DNA of 64,000 nt from positions 992,001 to 1,056,000 of the forward strand of contig BEDY01000004.1 of assembly GCA_002335605.1 (NCBI GenBank), in the 5' to 3' direction. The notes beneath the pieces were generated by a model, which saw only the letters and a program-made list of their open reading frames with translations, searched no databases and had not been told where the DNA came from. The position numbers and the translations under genes are program-made. Below, in pieces: positions 1 through 10,500 of this stretch; positions within the stretch are counted from its first letter, which is position 1; each line of letters starts with the position of its first letter. The DNA is from Prillingera fragicola. Taxonomy: Eukaryota > Basidiomycota > Tremellomycetes > Trichosporonales > Trichosporonaceae.

Positions 1-1
1 C

Positions 2-112
2 GCTGAACGTTTGAGACTTGACGACGAGGGCGAGCCGAAAGGCGATGAGCGTTCAGACTGTGCGCGTGCGGACATCGACGGAGGTGGCGAGGATCCCGAG
101 ACTAGGCTGTAA
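2..112 (+). CDS. possible C-terminal tail of an upstream gene (partial)
   Basis: From base 2 an open frame of 36 codons runs to a TAA at 110-112. It encodes an acidic, hydrophilic tail (many D, E and G, ending PETRL). Its composition fits the disordered C-terminus of a gene that begins outside the window. There is no recognisable domain, and a chance open frame of this length is quite possible. The assignment is inference only. Confidence 0.3.
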   Translation, partial: AERLRLDDEGEPKGDERSDCARADIDGGGEDPETRL

Positions 113-1085
113 TCTTGAGATGAGGCCAGAATGAGTGACGGCGGACGAAACTCGAAACCAGCGCTACTCTATCAGCTGCTAGGCGGGGTCGGTTTAAAGC
201 TTACGAAGGTAGCTTGTGGGCGTAGCTTTCCGGCTCAGTCTTCCAGTAGACGCCCTGTGACTGAGGGCGAGGAAGAGTGGGTGTGCGGTATGTGGATTGG
301 TGCCCTGACAAGCGCCGAGGAACAACGATGTGCCCGCTCCTGTTTCGTTCAAACGACATGGGACGAGGCCTGTACATGTGCAGTAAGAGGTTTGAAGCAG
401 GGAAAGATGATATGTGATGGGGAGGCAACAGACACGGGCCGTTGACTTCTGCTTGCTTTATACAGCCTTGAGCTGTGTTGATGAGGAGGCTCCAAGTGGG
501 GTTTTCAATGGACGGGTAGGTCTGTGCCATAGCTGACGCTGGTGGCGCTGGAATGCCGGCGGTGGACGTGACCTCGCCGTACTAGAGCTGTGGAGCCAGC
601 CGATCCAGACCATCACGGCGCGTCAGTAGCTTGGGTCCTACCCCTCTAAGGTTGCGCAAGGTCCATCTACCGTGTGTGGAAAGGAACGTGTGTGGCGCTG
701 GTGAGAGTGCAAGTGAGTGCAATCGAGGCTGAGAGGCTTTGCGGATTGCAGGGAACGCGCCTCGTGTCAGTAGTCTGGGCCACAACAATGTTGTAAGCAG
801 GCGAAGGGGAACGACCCCATCCTTCTATGCAGGGTCAGAAGAGCAGACTGGAATGCGATGTTCTGGATGTGGCCGGTGAACAGACCAAGAGCGAACAAGA
901 AAGGAAGGAAGGGTGTCGCGGGAGGTCCTTGCTTCACCATGAGATCATTGAACTAGGCACAAGGTTTGCTTCCGGATTCGTCCAAGATCAGTTGCCACCC
1001 GTTATCAGCAAGGACCATTCTTGTCGTTTGCCCAGTGTCCCATACGTCCCAAACCTCATAATCCGAGTGGTCAGCCTAGGCCAAA
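113..1085. other. non-coding stretch upstream of the Yippee gene
   Basis: About 1 kb without a convincing gene. Open frames on both strands are short, lack recognisable domains and do not join across plausible introns. It presumably holds the promoter and 5' leader of the gene starting at 1086. Confidence 0.5.
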
Positions 1086-1946
1086 ATGTCTGAGCCAGCA
1101 TCTGCAACTCCACCTGAAGCACCTCCTGTTGTCTCCAAGCTCAACCTGCACCACCTGCCACCCAACACACCGGTGTTCTCATGTGCCAAGTGCTCTGAAG
1201 TGCTCGTGCGTCCTGTGGGAATTTCCTTCACCCCTCCTCCCCTGAAGTGTTCTATGGTTCACTGAAGAACACTTTAAAAACATTGAGCTTGGGCCCAGAA
1301 TTAGGCCGAGAACATTGCTGGACGTCAATGCGAATGGCGGCTGACGACTGGGCAGGCACTACAGGATGAATTGGTGTCCAAGGCGTTTATGGGGAGGTCT
1401 GGGCGCGCATAGTACGTGTCGGGATCTCAGGAGTGCCAGAAGAGCTAAAGGAATCAGTCTAATGAACTCGACTATCAACACCAATCTTGGCAAACGAGAG
1501 GACCGTAAGCTCATGTGAGGACTTCTTTGCGGATGGCTGGCGGCCTCCCAGAGTCAGCTGCACTATACTGACATAAACAGGACTGGCAAGCACACCGTTG
1601 CCGACCTTTTGTGCGCAGCATGTGGCGCAGAGCTAGGTTGGATGTACATCAAAGCACCAAACGGAGAGCAGCGCTACAAGGAAGGTGAGTGTTATCGGTG
1701 GGAACTCGTTCGCGTCTGGGCGTGCACTTCCAGGCGGTAAATCAGAGTCTGATCGTATCGACTGTGGCTGGCTGGGACGGCTCTTCTCCCTTGTGAGAGG
1801 TTTTTGCTTCTCAAGAGGCCTGGAGATCTGCTTGGGATGTCAGTCTGGCCCGGCCTGGTCGGAAACAAGAGTCGATGCGGACGCTGACGCGCACAGGCAG
1901 GTACATTCTCGAGGAGGCGAACATTGTCAAGGAGAATGGATGGTAG
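1086..1946 (+). CDS. Yippee-like zinc-binding protein
   Basis: Five exons join in frame: 1086-1214, 1365-1411, 1458-1514, 1581-1684 and 1897-1946, giving 128 residues, the usual size for the family. The protein has the Yippee zinc pattern: CxxC in exon 1 (FSCAKCSE), then DELVSKAFMGRSGRAYL, an EDRxLMTGKHTVADLLC block, CxxC again (LCAACG), the LGWMYIKA motif, and the terminal YKEG-YILE-ENGW segment. Yippee proteins are small nuclear or cytoplasmic zinc proteins related to the Mis18/cereblon fold; fungal homologues (Moh1 type) are linked to stationary-phase survival. The first donor is ambiguous: GTGCGT at 1206 is the better splice signal, but GTGGGA at 1215 restores the spacing conserved in the family. 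Intron 4 is long for this window (212 nt). Confidence 0.88.
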
Positions 1947-3030
1947 TGTGACGGCACACGCCATCCGCGGCGCCACGCTCTCGCTCGCAAGTGTTAGTTG
2001 GGCCTGGTCGCAACCAAGTGGCGGTGAGGGGCAGGGCATGTGGCCCATGGGAGAAGCAGGGAAGGAAGGCAGAGCCACCGGTTGGGACGGTGCCCGTGCG
2101 TGAGTGGCCGTATTTACGACGAGCTCTGTGCGGCATCGTCCCAACGGTGCGTGTTAGGAGGCTATGACCGAAGATTTGTCCTGTGGCTTTCATGATCTGG
2201 CCATCGGATGATCTTCTGGTATCGCCATGCGGAACCCCGAACGCGTCGCCAGTGGCCAGAATGGTGTGGAGAACGCGGGGAAGCGGTCGATATCGGCCTT
2301 GATCGGTTGCTTGTTGTTTTGCCTCGTTTGTTGTGCAGTATCATACATGTGTTGTTTAGATTGTGTAGATTGCCATGCAGTAGAACCTCCCTCGACGCCC
2401 GACGGTTGCCGTCCTTTTGCTTTAGAGTGCCCGATTCGCTGTCTATCGACGCTCGTGTGCACGTACACAAGGGTTTCCCATAATTTGGTACGACAGTAAC
2501 GAATCACCTCTCTAAACTCACAAGGCCTGCGGCAGCAAGTAATATAGTCCAGATAGCTACAGATCGCAGTGATCGCAGGCCGGCAGGGACGGTCCAGCTA
2601 ACGCACAAGTGGCGCAAGTGGCGCAAGTGGCCAACTGGTTACAGACTCGTCTTCAATTCAATGTGCTAGACCGGCCTTAGCGTCTGAAATCCTGAAACAT
2701 GCTCTTGATCACGTCCAGCACCCTAAACCCATTGTGAGCTCGCTTTCAATTGATACATTTATTAATATATGCACAAGTGGACATAGTTCTTCAGGCAGAG
2801 AGCAGAGATCAGAGGCTGGGTTTCACGCCAAGCGATTAGCTGCGCTGCGGGCTGGGGCGAGCAGTGGTGTCGGATTGCATGGAAGGGGACAAGCGGCCAA
2901 AATATGTGCACACAGCAGAGTGCGGTGGCCGGTGGCCGGTGGGCGACAGATACGAGGTAGAAACGAGAACAAACGTCCATGAGGTGGGTATCACATGCAG
3001 GGTGAGTCTTTGCAGCTGGGTCGCCTGTGC
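1947..3030. other. intergenic stretch, convergent genes
   Basis: About 1.1 kb between two convergent genes. I see no supported gene. At about 2602-2631 there is a short tandem array of a 9-bp unit (GCGCAAGTG, roughly three copies, the first imperfect). An AT-rich patch lies near 2755-2775. Confidence 0.5.
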
Positions 3031-3583
3031 CTAGACACTAGAAAAGTCGGTGGACGCGGTTCGGCGGCGAGAGAACGCCTGAAGGTCTGCTGCCAAGCTG
3101 TGCTTGGGTGACGGTGTGCCGTATGGTGACCCGTAGGGAGTGCTGGTACGGCCGTGGAACGAAACTGGAGAACTCGACACGGTCGACGGCGGGGTGAGAG
3201 GAAAGATTGGGAGGCCGAGTCCAATGAGTGACTCATCGGTGTATGGCAAGGAGCTGGGGCCTGGGTAATGAAAGCTACACTGGTCAGGCTGCGTTTCAGC
3301 TGTCACACTGATACTCACCGGCCCTTGTAGTTCATTTGGCTGTTGGCTTCGGCTTCGTTGCGATCCTTGGGAGTCTTGCTGCTGGCGTCAGCGCCACCGT
3401 TGCCACGCACGTCTGGAGAGTTGCTTGCTGAACTCACACTAAGCACAACACCATTAGCGCCGCGACGGCCCCGATGCAGAAGAGTACGACCCCTGCCATA
3501 CCATCAACTATGTAGTCGTCTGGATGGGACGCTGTGTGGTACGAGTTCATTCGGCCGGTGGTGGGAGGTGATGCTGGTGACAT
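3031..3583 (-). CDS. small predicted single-pass membrane protein, unknown function
   Basis: I read exon 1 as 3583-3440 and exon 2 as 3378-3031, separated by a 61-nt intron with a GTGTGA donor and a CTGAC branch site. The protein has about 163 residues, or 150 if a further 39-nt in-frame intron (3318-3280) is removed. A short polar N-terminus (MSPASPPTTGR) is followed by one hydrophobic segment at about residues 29-48 (VVLFCIGAVAALMVLCL). A Gln/Ser-rich stretch and a Ser/Thr/Pro-rich tail containing YGSPYGTPSP and RRRTAS follow, both suggestive of phosphorylation sites. I recognise no family. The topology resembles small plasma-membrane or vacuolar anchor proteins of fungi. The frame is supported by composition and splice signals only, and a further 5' exon cannot be excluded. 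Confidence 0.5.
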
Positions 3584-4631
3584 TCGGGTGGAGGAATGGG
3601 CGGAGTTGGTGCGCTGAAGCCAGCGTTGGACAAACAGATGGGAGAGATGTCGTAGAGGCGGCCTGTGTCTACACTACAGGAGGAAGAAGAGGCGTCGAGC
3701 GATCGAAGGAGGATGTCGAGGCAAGGTGTCGAGGCAAGGTGTCGACGTAACAACTTGGGTATTTACTGATGGCACGAGTGGCCGTTATGTGCATACGTGC
3801 ATCCTTGCTATACCGAGGTACCGAGATCAATGGAGGATGAGACATGAACCGAGGTGTGCAGTCGCGCGCCGACCAAATTGGCACTAGTTTCACCTGTCGA
3901 GCAGCGGCGGCGGGCGGCGTCGCTCCGCGCTCTGCTACAATATTGTAATGTTGCTTTTGCTGCGTGCGGTGCTGTATCCAACCACACTCTGCCATCACGT
4001 ACACAAATTCGCACGGCCACTGAGTCTGCGCGGCTGCAGAGCTTAAACCCAGCAAGGCCAGGCCAGACGCGCTGTTCCCACTCGGCTCCCGCGGATTGTT
4101 TCGACATGGTATGGGTGGTATCTGGCATATCTGGCCATCCGGCCATCTGGACATGCAGACGTGAGCGGACACGTTCATGAGCTTCACCGTTCAGCTGTTC
4201 AGGTCATGATAGAGGCGCCGCACATGCACTTTGCATTGCTCTCCCTGCATTTGAAACAGTAAGGCTGTTATACTGCTGAAACAACCAATTGAGCGTGGGT
4301 TAAGTAGCGGCAGATCCGAAGAAGATCAACATAACCGGAATAGGCTATTTACAGAGGGATCGCGGCCCAGGCACCAAAGCTCAAAAGACCACAATCTACG
4401 CTGCGACGCCCGATGTCTGCAGGATAGGCAGGGGTGCGCACCATGCTGGCTCGTTGGCAAGTTGCATAAGAGGTCTATCTGGAGTCCATGCTTGGAAGCG
4501 CATGAGACTGTATGGAGAAACGTGTCCGATGGTTCGGGAGAATGGTTGAAGAGGATGAATGCAGGGGGTAGTACAACAGTTGGAATACGCATGTGGCGCA
4601 GCGTGTGTAGAAGGGTGAAATTGTGAAAAAT
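3584..4631. other. intergenic stretch
   Basis: About 1 kb between the start of the small membrane protein gene and the stop of the phosphodiesterase gene. Open frames on both strands (up to about 170 codons on the minus strand) have no family features and lie where a promoter is expected. I see no supported gene. Confidence 0.45.
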
Positions 4632-6039
4632 CTATACGGTCTCATTGACACGGACAGACGGCAGGGTGAGAGTAGGGGGCACAATGACCGAATCAAAGGT
4701 GCCGCCTTCGCGCTCGAGGTATACGAGCTCTTCGTGCGCCTCGCGGTTGATCTCAAACCAGTAGTTCTTGATGTTGAAGAAGGGCATGACGTACGACTGC
4801 AGCGTGGGCTTGAGCGCCTTTGCGCGGTCAGTCTCGAGGTCGGCCTTGATCTGGCGCCACAGCTCGGGCTTGTCCGAGATGATCGAGTATATACCCCAGC
4901 GCGCGCACTGGAGCATCTCCTCGCGCGAGTTGACCGTCCAGGTGCAAATCTCCTTGCCGGCCTTGCGGCACTCTTCGCGGAAGGCCCTGCCCTCGGCCGA
5001 CTGGAGCGGGCGGAACCACACGCTAAAGCCGTGGCACTTGTCGTAAAAGTACTTGCGAACCTGGGGGATGCTCATGGAAATGCAGAAACGGCGCAAGCCG
5101 GGGAGGATCTCAGCGGCGGGCTCGATAAACTTGGGGTGCCACAGTCCGAGCACAAGGCGGGGGGCAAGGCGAGTCTCCCAGTTGTCAAACTTCTCAAGCT
5201 CCGCCTTGATGAGCCCAAACAGCTTGACCGGATTGTTCTCGACCTTGCAGTCGATCTGCATCCGGGGCCGGAGGGCCCATCGTCAGCGACACACGCGGTG
5301 AGATATGCAAGGGGACTGACGTTGAGTTTGACACGTGGGTACTCCATGAGAATGTCGAGCACTTCAGTAAACTTGGGGATGGGCTGGTGGGGAGCCTGGG
5401 TGGTGCGCACGTGCCTGTGGCGGTCAGCACGTTTTCAAGTGCCACATTCAGTGTAAACTACATACTCGAGCACGTCGGTCCAAGGCATGTCATGGATCTT
5501 GCCAGTACCATTGGTGGTACGGTCAAGCTGAGGGTCGTGGAACATGACAAGGACGTTGTCCGAGGTGACGTGGATGTCTGGTTGGTCAGCCACGGTGTTT
5601 TACCAAGTCTTGGTGGAGGTGGCTCACCCGTCTCAATACCATCGGCGCCTGCCTTGCATGCCTCGATAAAGGACATGCGAGTGTTCTCAGCTGTGAATGT
5701 GAGTATGAGAGCTCATATGTTTGCTCGTGTGGTCCACTTACGGAACGAAGCAGAGGCCTGTGTGGTTGTCAGTATAGTCTCTGGGGAATGAATCACGACT
5801 CCACTCACGCCACGGTGGCCCCAGCACTCGGGCATGCGCCATCCCGCGTCGGCAAGCGGGGCTGGACTGTCGAGTCGGAACTCCTTGTCGATGGGGTCTA
5901 GAGAAGGAGATACGAGGGCATCAAAGGCTGGAGAAGGAGCAACGGTGGCATCGAGGGCCGGGGTGTGCTGAAGGGAAGGCGGGAACTCGGCTTCGGGCAC
6001 GGGGTTGGAGGCAACAACGGCGGTGGCGTCGCTGGACAT
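4632..6039 (-). CDS. glycerophosphodiester phosphodiesterase family protein (Pgc1-like)
   Basis: Six exons join in frame: 6039-5809, 5757-5742, 5690-5628, 5577-5466, 5414-5321 and 5255-4632, giving 379 residues. After a disordered Pro/Ala-rich N-terminus of about 70 residues comes the GDPD TIM-barrel signature: the catalytic His in CWGHRG, the metal-binding E and D in GIETDIHVTSD, and the second catalytic His in MFHDPQLDRTTNGTG. The C-terminal half carries TWTVNS and WGIYSIISDKPEL, typical of the last barrel strands. Family members hydrolyse glycerophosphodiesters or phosphatidylglycerol. The closest well-known fungal relative by overall plan is yeast Pgc1, a phosphatidylglycerol phospholipase C, but the substrate cannot be read from sequence. 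Exon 2 is only 16 nt and encodes the link between HRG and PENT. Confidence 0.85.
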
Positions 6040-7551
6040 GACGGATGGGTTGAACGGTGAATTAGGTGAAGAGAAAGTAGTCTAGAGGGATCTATGCTCC
6101 TTATTATATGTCCCGAACGTGGTTTGTACGATCAGGCAAGCACGGTCGTGGATGCGTTGGAGACGAACGTGCGAGAAATGCTTGTTGAGGGATCGTGCCT
6201 TGGACTCGATCGGCCTGTTGTCGGGCAAAAGACTTGAGAGAAAAGACTGTAGAGACGATGGGCAGGTAAAAATGTAGAATGAGAGAGTAGACGAGACAGA
6301 ACAGTAGAGTGGCAAGGTTGGGAGATGACACGCAGGTGTGTCAAGAATGGTTGAGGGCGTTGGCAGAGGGGGGGTGATGCGGGCGATGATCCGCGAATCT
6401 CGGCAAGTTGCGGCGGTGGAGGGTAACCGAATTCGGTGGAAGGCAAGTTGCAGCGGCCGGAGGATGATACGTGAGGTTTGTGTGCTCCGGCACGTCGCTG
6501 TATGAGAGTCTGAGAGGGACCGGTGGCAAGAGCTGCGGGGGCGGTGAACAGAAGCCTTGCTTATATGGACGGCCGGGGAGCCGAGGACGCGTCTAACTGT
6601 TGTTGTTGGCATATGAATAATTTGGTATGATGATGGCCGGTGCTCGGTCCGGAGGATATTTCCAGGGTTCAGATCTGGGCACATGGCCAGAGGGACCACT
6701 CGTCTCCCTGGTGGCCTGGTGCAGCCTGCCAAATAACAGCGCCTCCCGCTGCAAAGCGGTTGTGCATCGCAGCCGAGGGGTAGAGGAAGACTGCCAAGCT
6801 AATACCAAATTATACATACCGCTCTCTCCCCCGCTTCCCCGGACACGATGCACGATCTACCAAGAGATGGCAGGGACGTGTAGGGAATAGACGAGGTTGA
6901 TTTGCCACCTAAATTCACATTTTGCCACCTCGAAAAATTAAATAGGGTGTCACTGCTTTGCTGCGCTACCAGGTATAGCAACTGCAGACGCATGCATGTC
7001 CGAGTCGATCGGGGACGGGAATGATGTCCCATGGTGTTGTGGCTACTGTTGCTGCTGCGGATGTGTTGTTAAAAACTGGCGCTTAGAAGCGAACAAGCGA
7101 GGACCAGCGAGATGGCTTTACCATAGCAACCACCCGACCCCACGCCGGGTAACGCCGAGACGTCCACGTAGGACATGCACGGATCGCTGCTGCACTGGCC
7201 AGCAACGCGCCACCTGCTGCATGCATCTGCGTGGAATTGTCGGGTCATTTTTGCGACCTCCGGACTGCTAGCCATCGTATTCCTGTGGAAGATCAAAGCC
7301 ATTTTAACATTGTATTTGTTGTGAAAAGACAATCCGATGTGGAGATCCGTGCCTGGCGCCGTTCAAAGGTATGTCACCCTTGATGGGAACGCCATGCAGA
7401 CTGCACGCGACATGCGCGTGGAGTCACGTGATGTGTTCCACGCGTCCGATGCACCTGTGGAACATGTCGTCCACCACTACCAGACATCTCGTCGTTCCAA
7501 CTGTACACAGCGCCCACACTCGATCAACACGCGTCTCGTGCCGCCAGTATC
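6040..7551. other. divergent promoter region with an inverted-repeat element
   Basis: About 1.5 kb between divergent genes. Open frames here (for example about 216 codons on the minus strand) are low in protein-like character and are probably leader or promoter sequence. A 209-bp inverted-repeat-bounded segment at 6610-6818 is listed separately. An in-frame upstream extension of the downstream coding frame from 7337 is open, but it runs through what I read as the first intron, so I do not use it. Confidence 0.5.
6610..6818. repeat. terminal-inverted-repeat segment, MITE-like candidate
   Basis: The ends are 17-bp inverted repeats with one mismatch: TATGAATAATTTGGTAT at 6610-6626 and ATACCAAATTATACATA at 6802-6818. 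They enclose about 175 bp of unrelated GC-rich sequence with no coding capacity. The layout resembles a small non-autonomous DNA element, but I see no clear target-site duplication apart from the terminal TA, so it could also be a chance or regulatory inverted repeat. Confidence 0.35.
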
Positions 7552-10500
7552 ATGTCAGATCAGGCTGCTGAGCGCAAGGCCAAGGCCGAGCGTGCAAAGA
7601 AGCTGGTACGTCGTTTCCGAGCTCCACTCATGTGGAGGTTGTGTCAATGCAACTGCACGCCAAAGGTGGAAACGCAATGCTGACGTCCCACAGCTAGCTC
7701 AGCGCCGAAAGGAAAAGGGAAAGAAGTCGGAAGCCGCGTCATCGGTCGCTACTCCTTCGAGCCCCGCCGCGACAGCTGCTGGTACACCAGGCGCCTCGCC
7801 AAGGCCGAGCTTGAGCCTCGGGGACGAGGAACGCAACGAGGTCAAGGCGATGGATGCAGCTGATATGGTCAACGGCAAGGCCAGCGAGGACAAACCCATG
7901 GCTGCGGCCGAGGATACGCCCACGGTTGCGGAGCCCAAGCCCGACCAGCCTGCTGAAGCCAAGTCGCCCATCAAAGATGCTGCTGCGCGTCGCAAGTCGT
8001 CCTCGGCGTCGCCCTCGGCTGAATCGATTGCCAACCTGCAGCAGACCGTGTCCCTTCTCATTGCAGAGAGGACAGACCTGCAGGGAGAGGTTGCTGCTCT
8101 TCAGAAGGATCTCGCCGCTGCCAAGGCCGACTCGACACTTCTCGCGGAGGGTCGCGACTTGATAGTGCGGCTCGAGGACGAGAAGGCTGCTCTCGAGAGC
8201 AAGGTCAAGGAGGGCGAAGTTGAATCCAAGAAGGCAGCCGAAGTTCAGAAGCAACTCGACAAGGCCAAGAGCGACCTGGAGACTGCCCACAAGGAGAAGC
8301 AGGAGCTGGAATCGGCCAAGGAGCAGCTCGAGGCAGACAAGACGAGCAGTGCGGCCAAGGAGGGAGACAAGATCAAGGACCTGGAAAAGGACCTTGAACG
8401 GTTGCGACAGCGCGAAGGAGGATTGGAGGCCGAGGTTGGCCGGTTGAAAACGGTAAGCAGATTCTTTCATGCCGAGCTGACTCAACAGAGCCACTTTGAG
8501 GCAGCGTCCAGCCTGACCGACCGCGAAAAGGAGCTCAAAGAGCTCAAGGCCTCTTCATCCACGGCCGAGTCGTCGCTCGCAGAACTCAAGATCTCACATG
8601 ACAAGCTCAAGAAGGATCACACATCGCTATCCGCTGATCATGACAAGCTCAAGACCACCCACACGGAGCTCTCCTCCACCCACGACAAACTGAAAGAGGA
8701 GCACGCCACCTCCTTGAAGTCGCTCAAGACTTCTGAGGGTAGCCTCAGCAAAGCGACCGCCGAGCTGGAGACGACAAAGACGTCGCTTGCCTCTGAGAAG
8801 AAGCGCGCTGATGCCGCCGAGAAGAAGCGTGACGCCCTGCAGAGCGAAAACGGCGACCTTGTGAACCAGCTCGAGGAGGTGCGCAACCGCGTGGTCCAGA
8901 TCATGGAGGAGAAGGTCGCGTTGGTCAGCTCGGTTGAGAGCTGGGAGACCAAGTCCAAGGCTTGGAAGAAACGCAAGGAGGAACTTGAGGCTGAGCTCAA
9001 GGATGTCAAGGTGAGCTCTGATGACTGAAGCAATATGCTGACGAATAGGCTGAGGCAGACAAGGTCCCTGGTCTTACTGAGCGCCAATCGACCCTCGAAA
9101 AGGAAGTGGCTGAGCTGGCCCAGAAGAACGCTACTCTTAGCGAGACCGCTGCAGAGCACAAAAAGCTCCAGGCTGAGCACAACGAGGCTAAATCTTCGCT
9201 CGAGACGGCCAAGAGTACTGTCACCAAGCATGAGGAGTCGCTCTCTACGCTGCGCGCCGAGCTCGACTCTGCGCAGGCTAGCGTCAGCGAGCACACTGCC
9301 AAAGTTCGCTCTCTTCAGGACGATGCCAAGCAATCGGCGGCCACAATCACCAAGCACGAGGAGACCGCCCAATCACTCACTTCGGATCTCGCGAAAGCCA
9401 AGGCGGCTGCCGAGAAGCAGGACCAGACTCTAGCCGCGGCGAACAAGGATCTTGAGGTCGCTCGCAAGACCGCTGCGGACCACGAGTCGCGCGCCACCAA
9501 GCTCAAGGCTGATCTCGAGGCGGCGGCTGCCGCTGCCACCAAGTCTGCCAGCGATCACTCTGCGGCTTTGGAGAAGGTCCAGTCCCAGCTAGAGGCGTCC
9601 CAGGCTGCCGTCAAGGAGCACGAGGCCTCATCTGCCAACCTGAAGAAGAATCTTGCCGACGTCCAGAAACAGTCAACAAGTCACGAGTCCACTGCTGCCG
9701 CGCTGAAGAAGGAGCTGGACACTGCAAAGACTGCCTCGGAGAAGGCTGCCAAGGAGCACGAAGCCGCGATCGCCGCGCTGAAAAATGATCTCGACACAGC
9801 CAAGGCCGCCGCCGACAAGGCTACCAAGGAGCACGAAGCCGCTGTTGCCGCCATGAAGAAGGAACTTGACGCGGCGAAGGCTGCGTCGGACAAGGCGGCC
9901 AAGGAGCATGAGTCTACGTTGGCAGCAACCAAGAAAGAACTCGATGCCGCCAAAACTGCCTCGGCCACAGCTGCAAAGGCGCACGAGACTGCCGCGGCGT
10001 CGTCGAAGAAGGAGCTTGAGTCTGTCAAGGCCACCGCTGCCACGGCCGCGCAGGAGCATGAAGCTGTCGTTGCTACGTCGAAGAAGGCCCTGGATGCCGC
10101 TAACGCTGCCGCGGCCAAGGCCTCCAAGAAGCACGAGTTGGCGGCTGCCGCTCTCAAGAAAGAGCTTGAGGACGTCACTGCAGCATCTGACAAGTTGGCT
10201 GCAGAGCACGCCGCTAAAGTCACTGCTCTTACGAAAGATCTCGAGACTTCGCGTACCGCATCTACCGAACACGAGACCAACGCTGCAGCCTTGACCAAGG
10301 AGCTGGACGAGTCCCGCAAGACTATCCTTGAGCACGAGACAAATGTAGGCTTGCTCGAGAAGAATCTCGCTGCCGCCAAGAAGGACTCGGAGAAGGCTGC
10401 AAAGGGTCACGAGGCCACTCTTGCTGCTGTCAAGAAGGAGCTGGATGCCGCGCAGAAGGCATCCGAGAAGGCATCAAAACAGCACAAGTCTGCTATCGAC

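Noticed and set aside
3669..4187. 172-codon minus-strand frame upstream of the small membrane protein
   Set aside because: No domain, no splice continuity to the downstream gene, and other frames of similar length on both strands at the same place indicate chance.
6082..6732. 216-codon minus-strand frame upstream of the phosphodiesterase
   Set aside because: Low-complexity Ser/Thr/His/Pro/Arg-rich translation, lies in a promoter or leader region, and overlaps the inverted-repeat element.
7337..7693. N-terminal extension of the coiled-coil protein from an ATG at 7337
   Set aside because: The segment has no coiled-coil or golgin character and reads through a well-formed intron (GTACGT donor at 7606, CTGAC branch, CAG at 7693); exon 1 at 7552 in another frame joins better.
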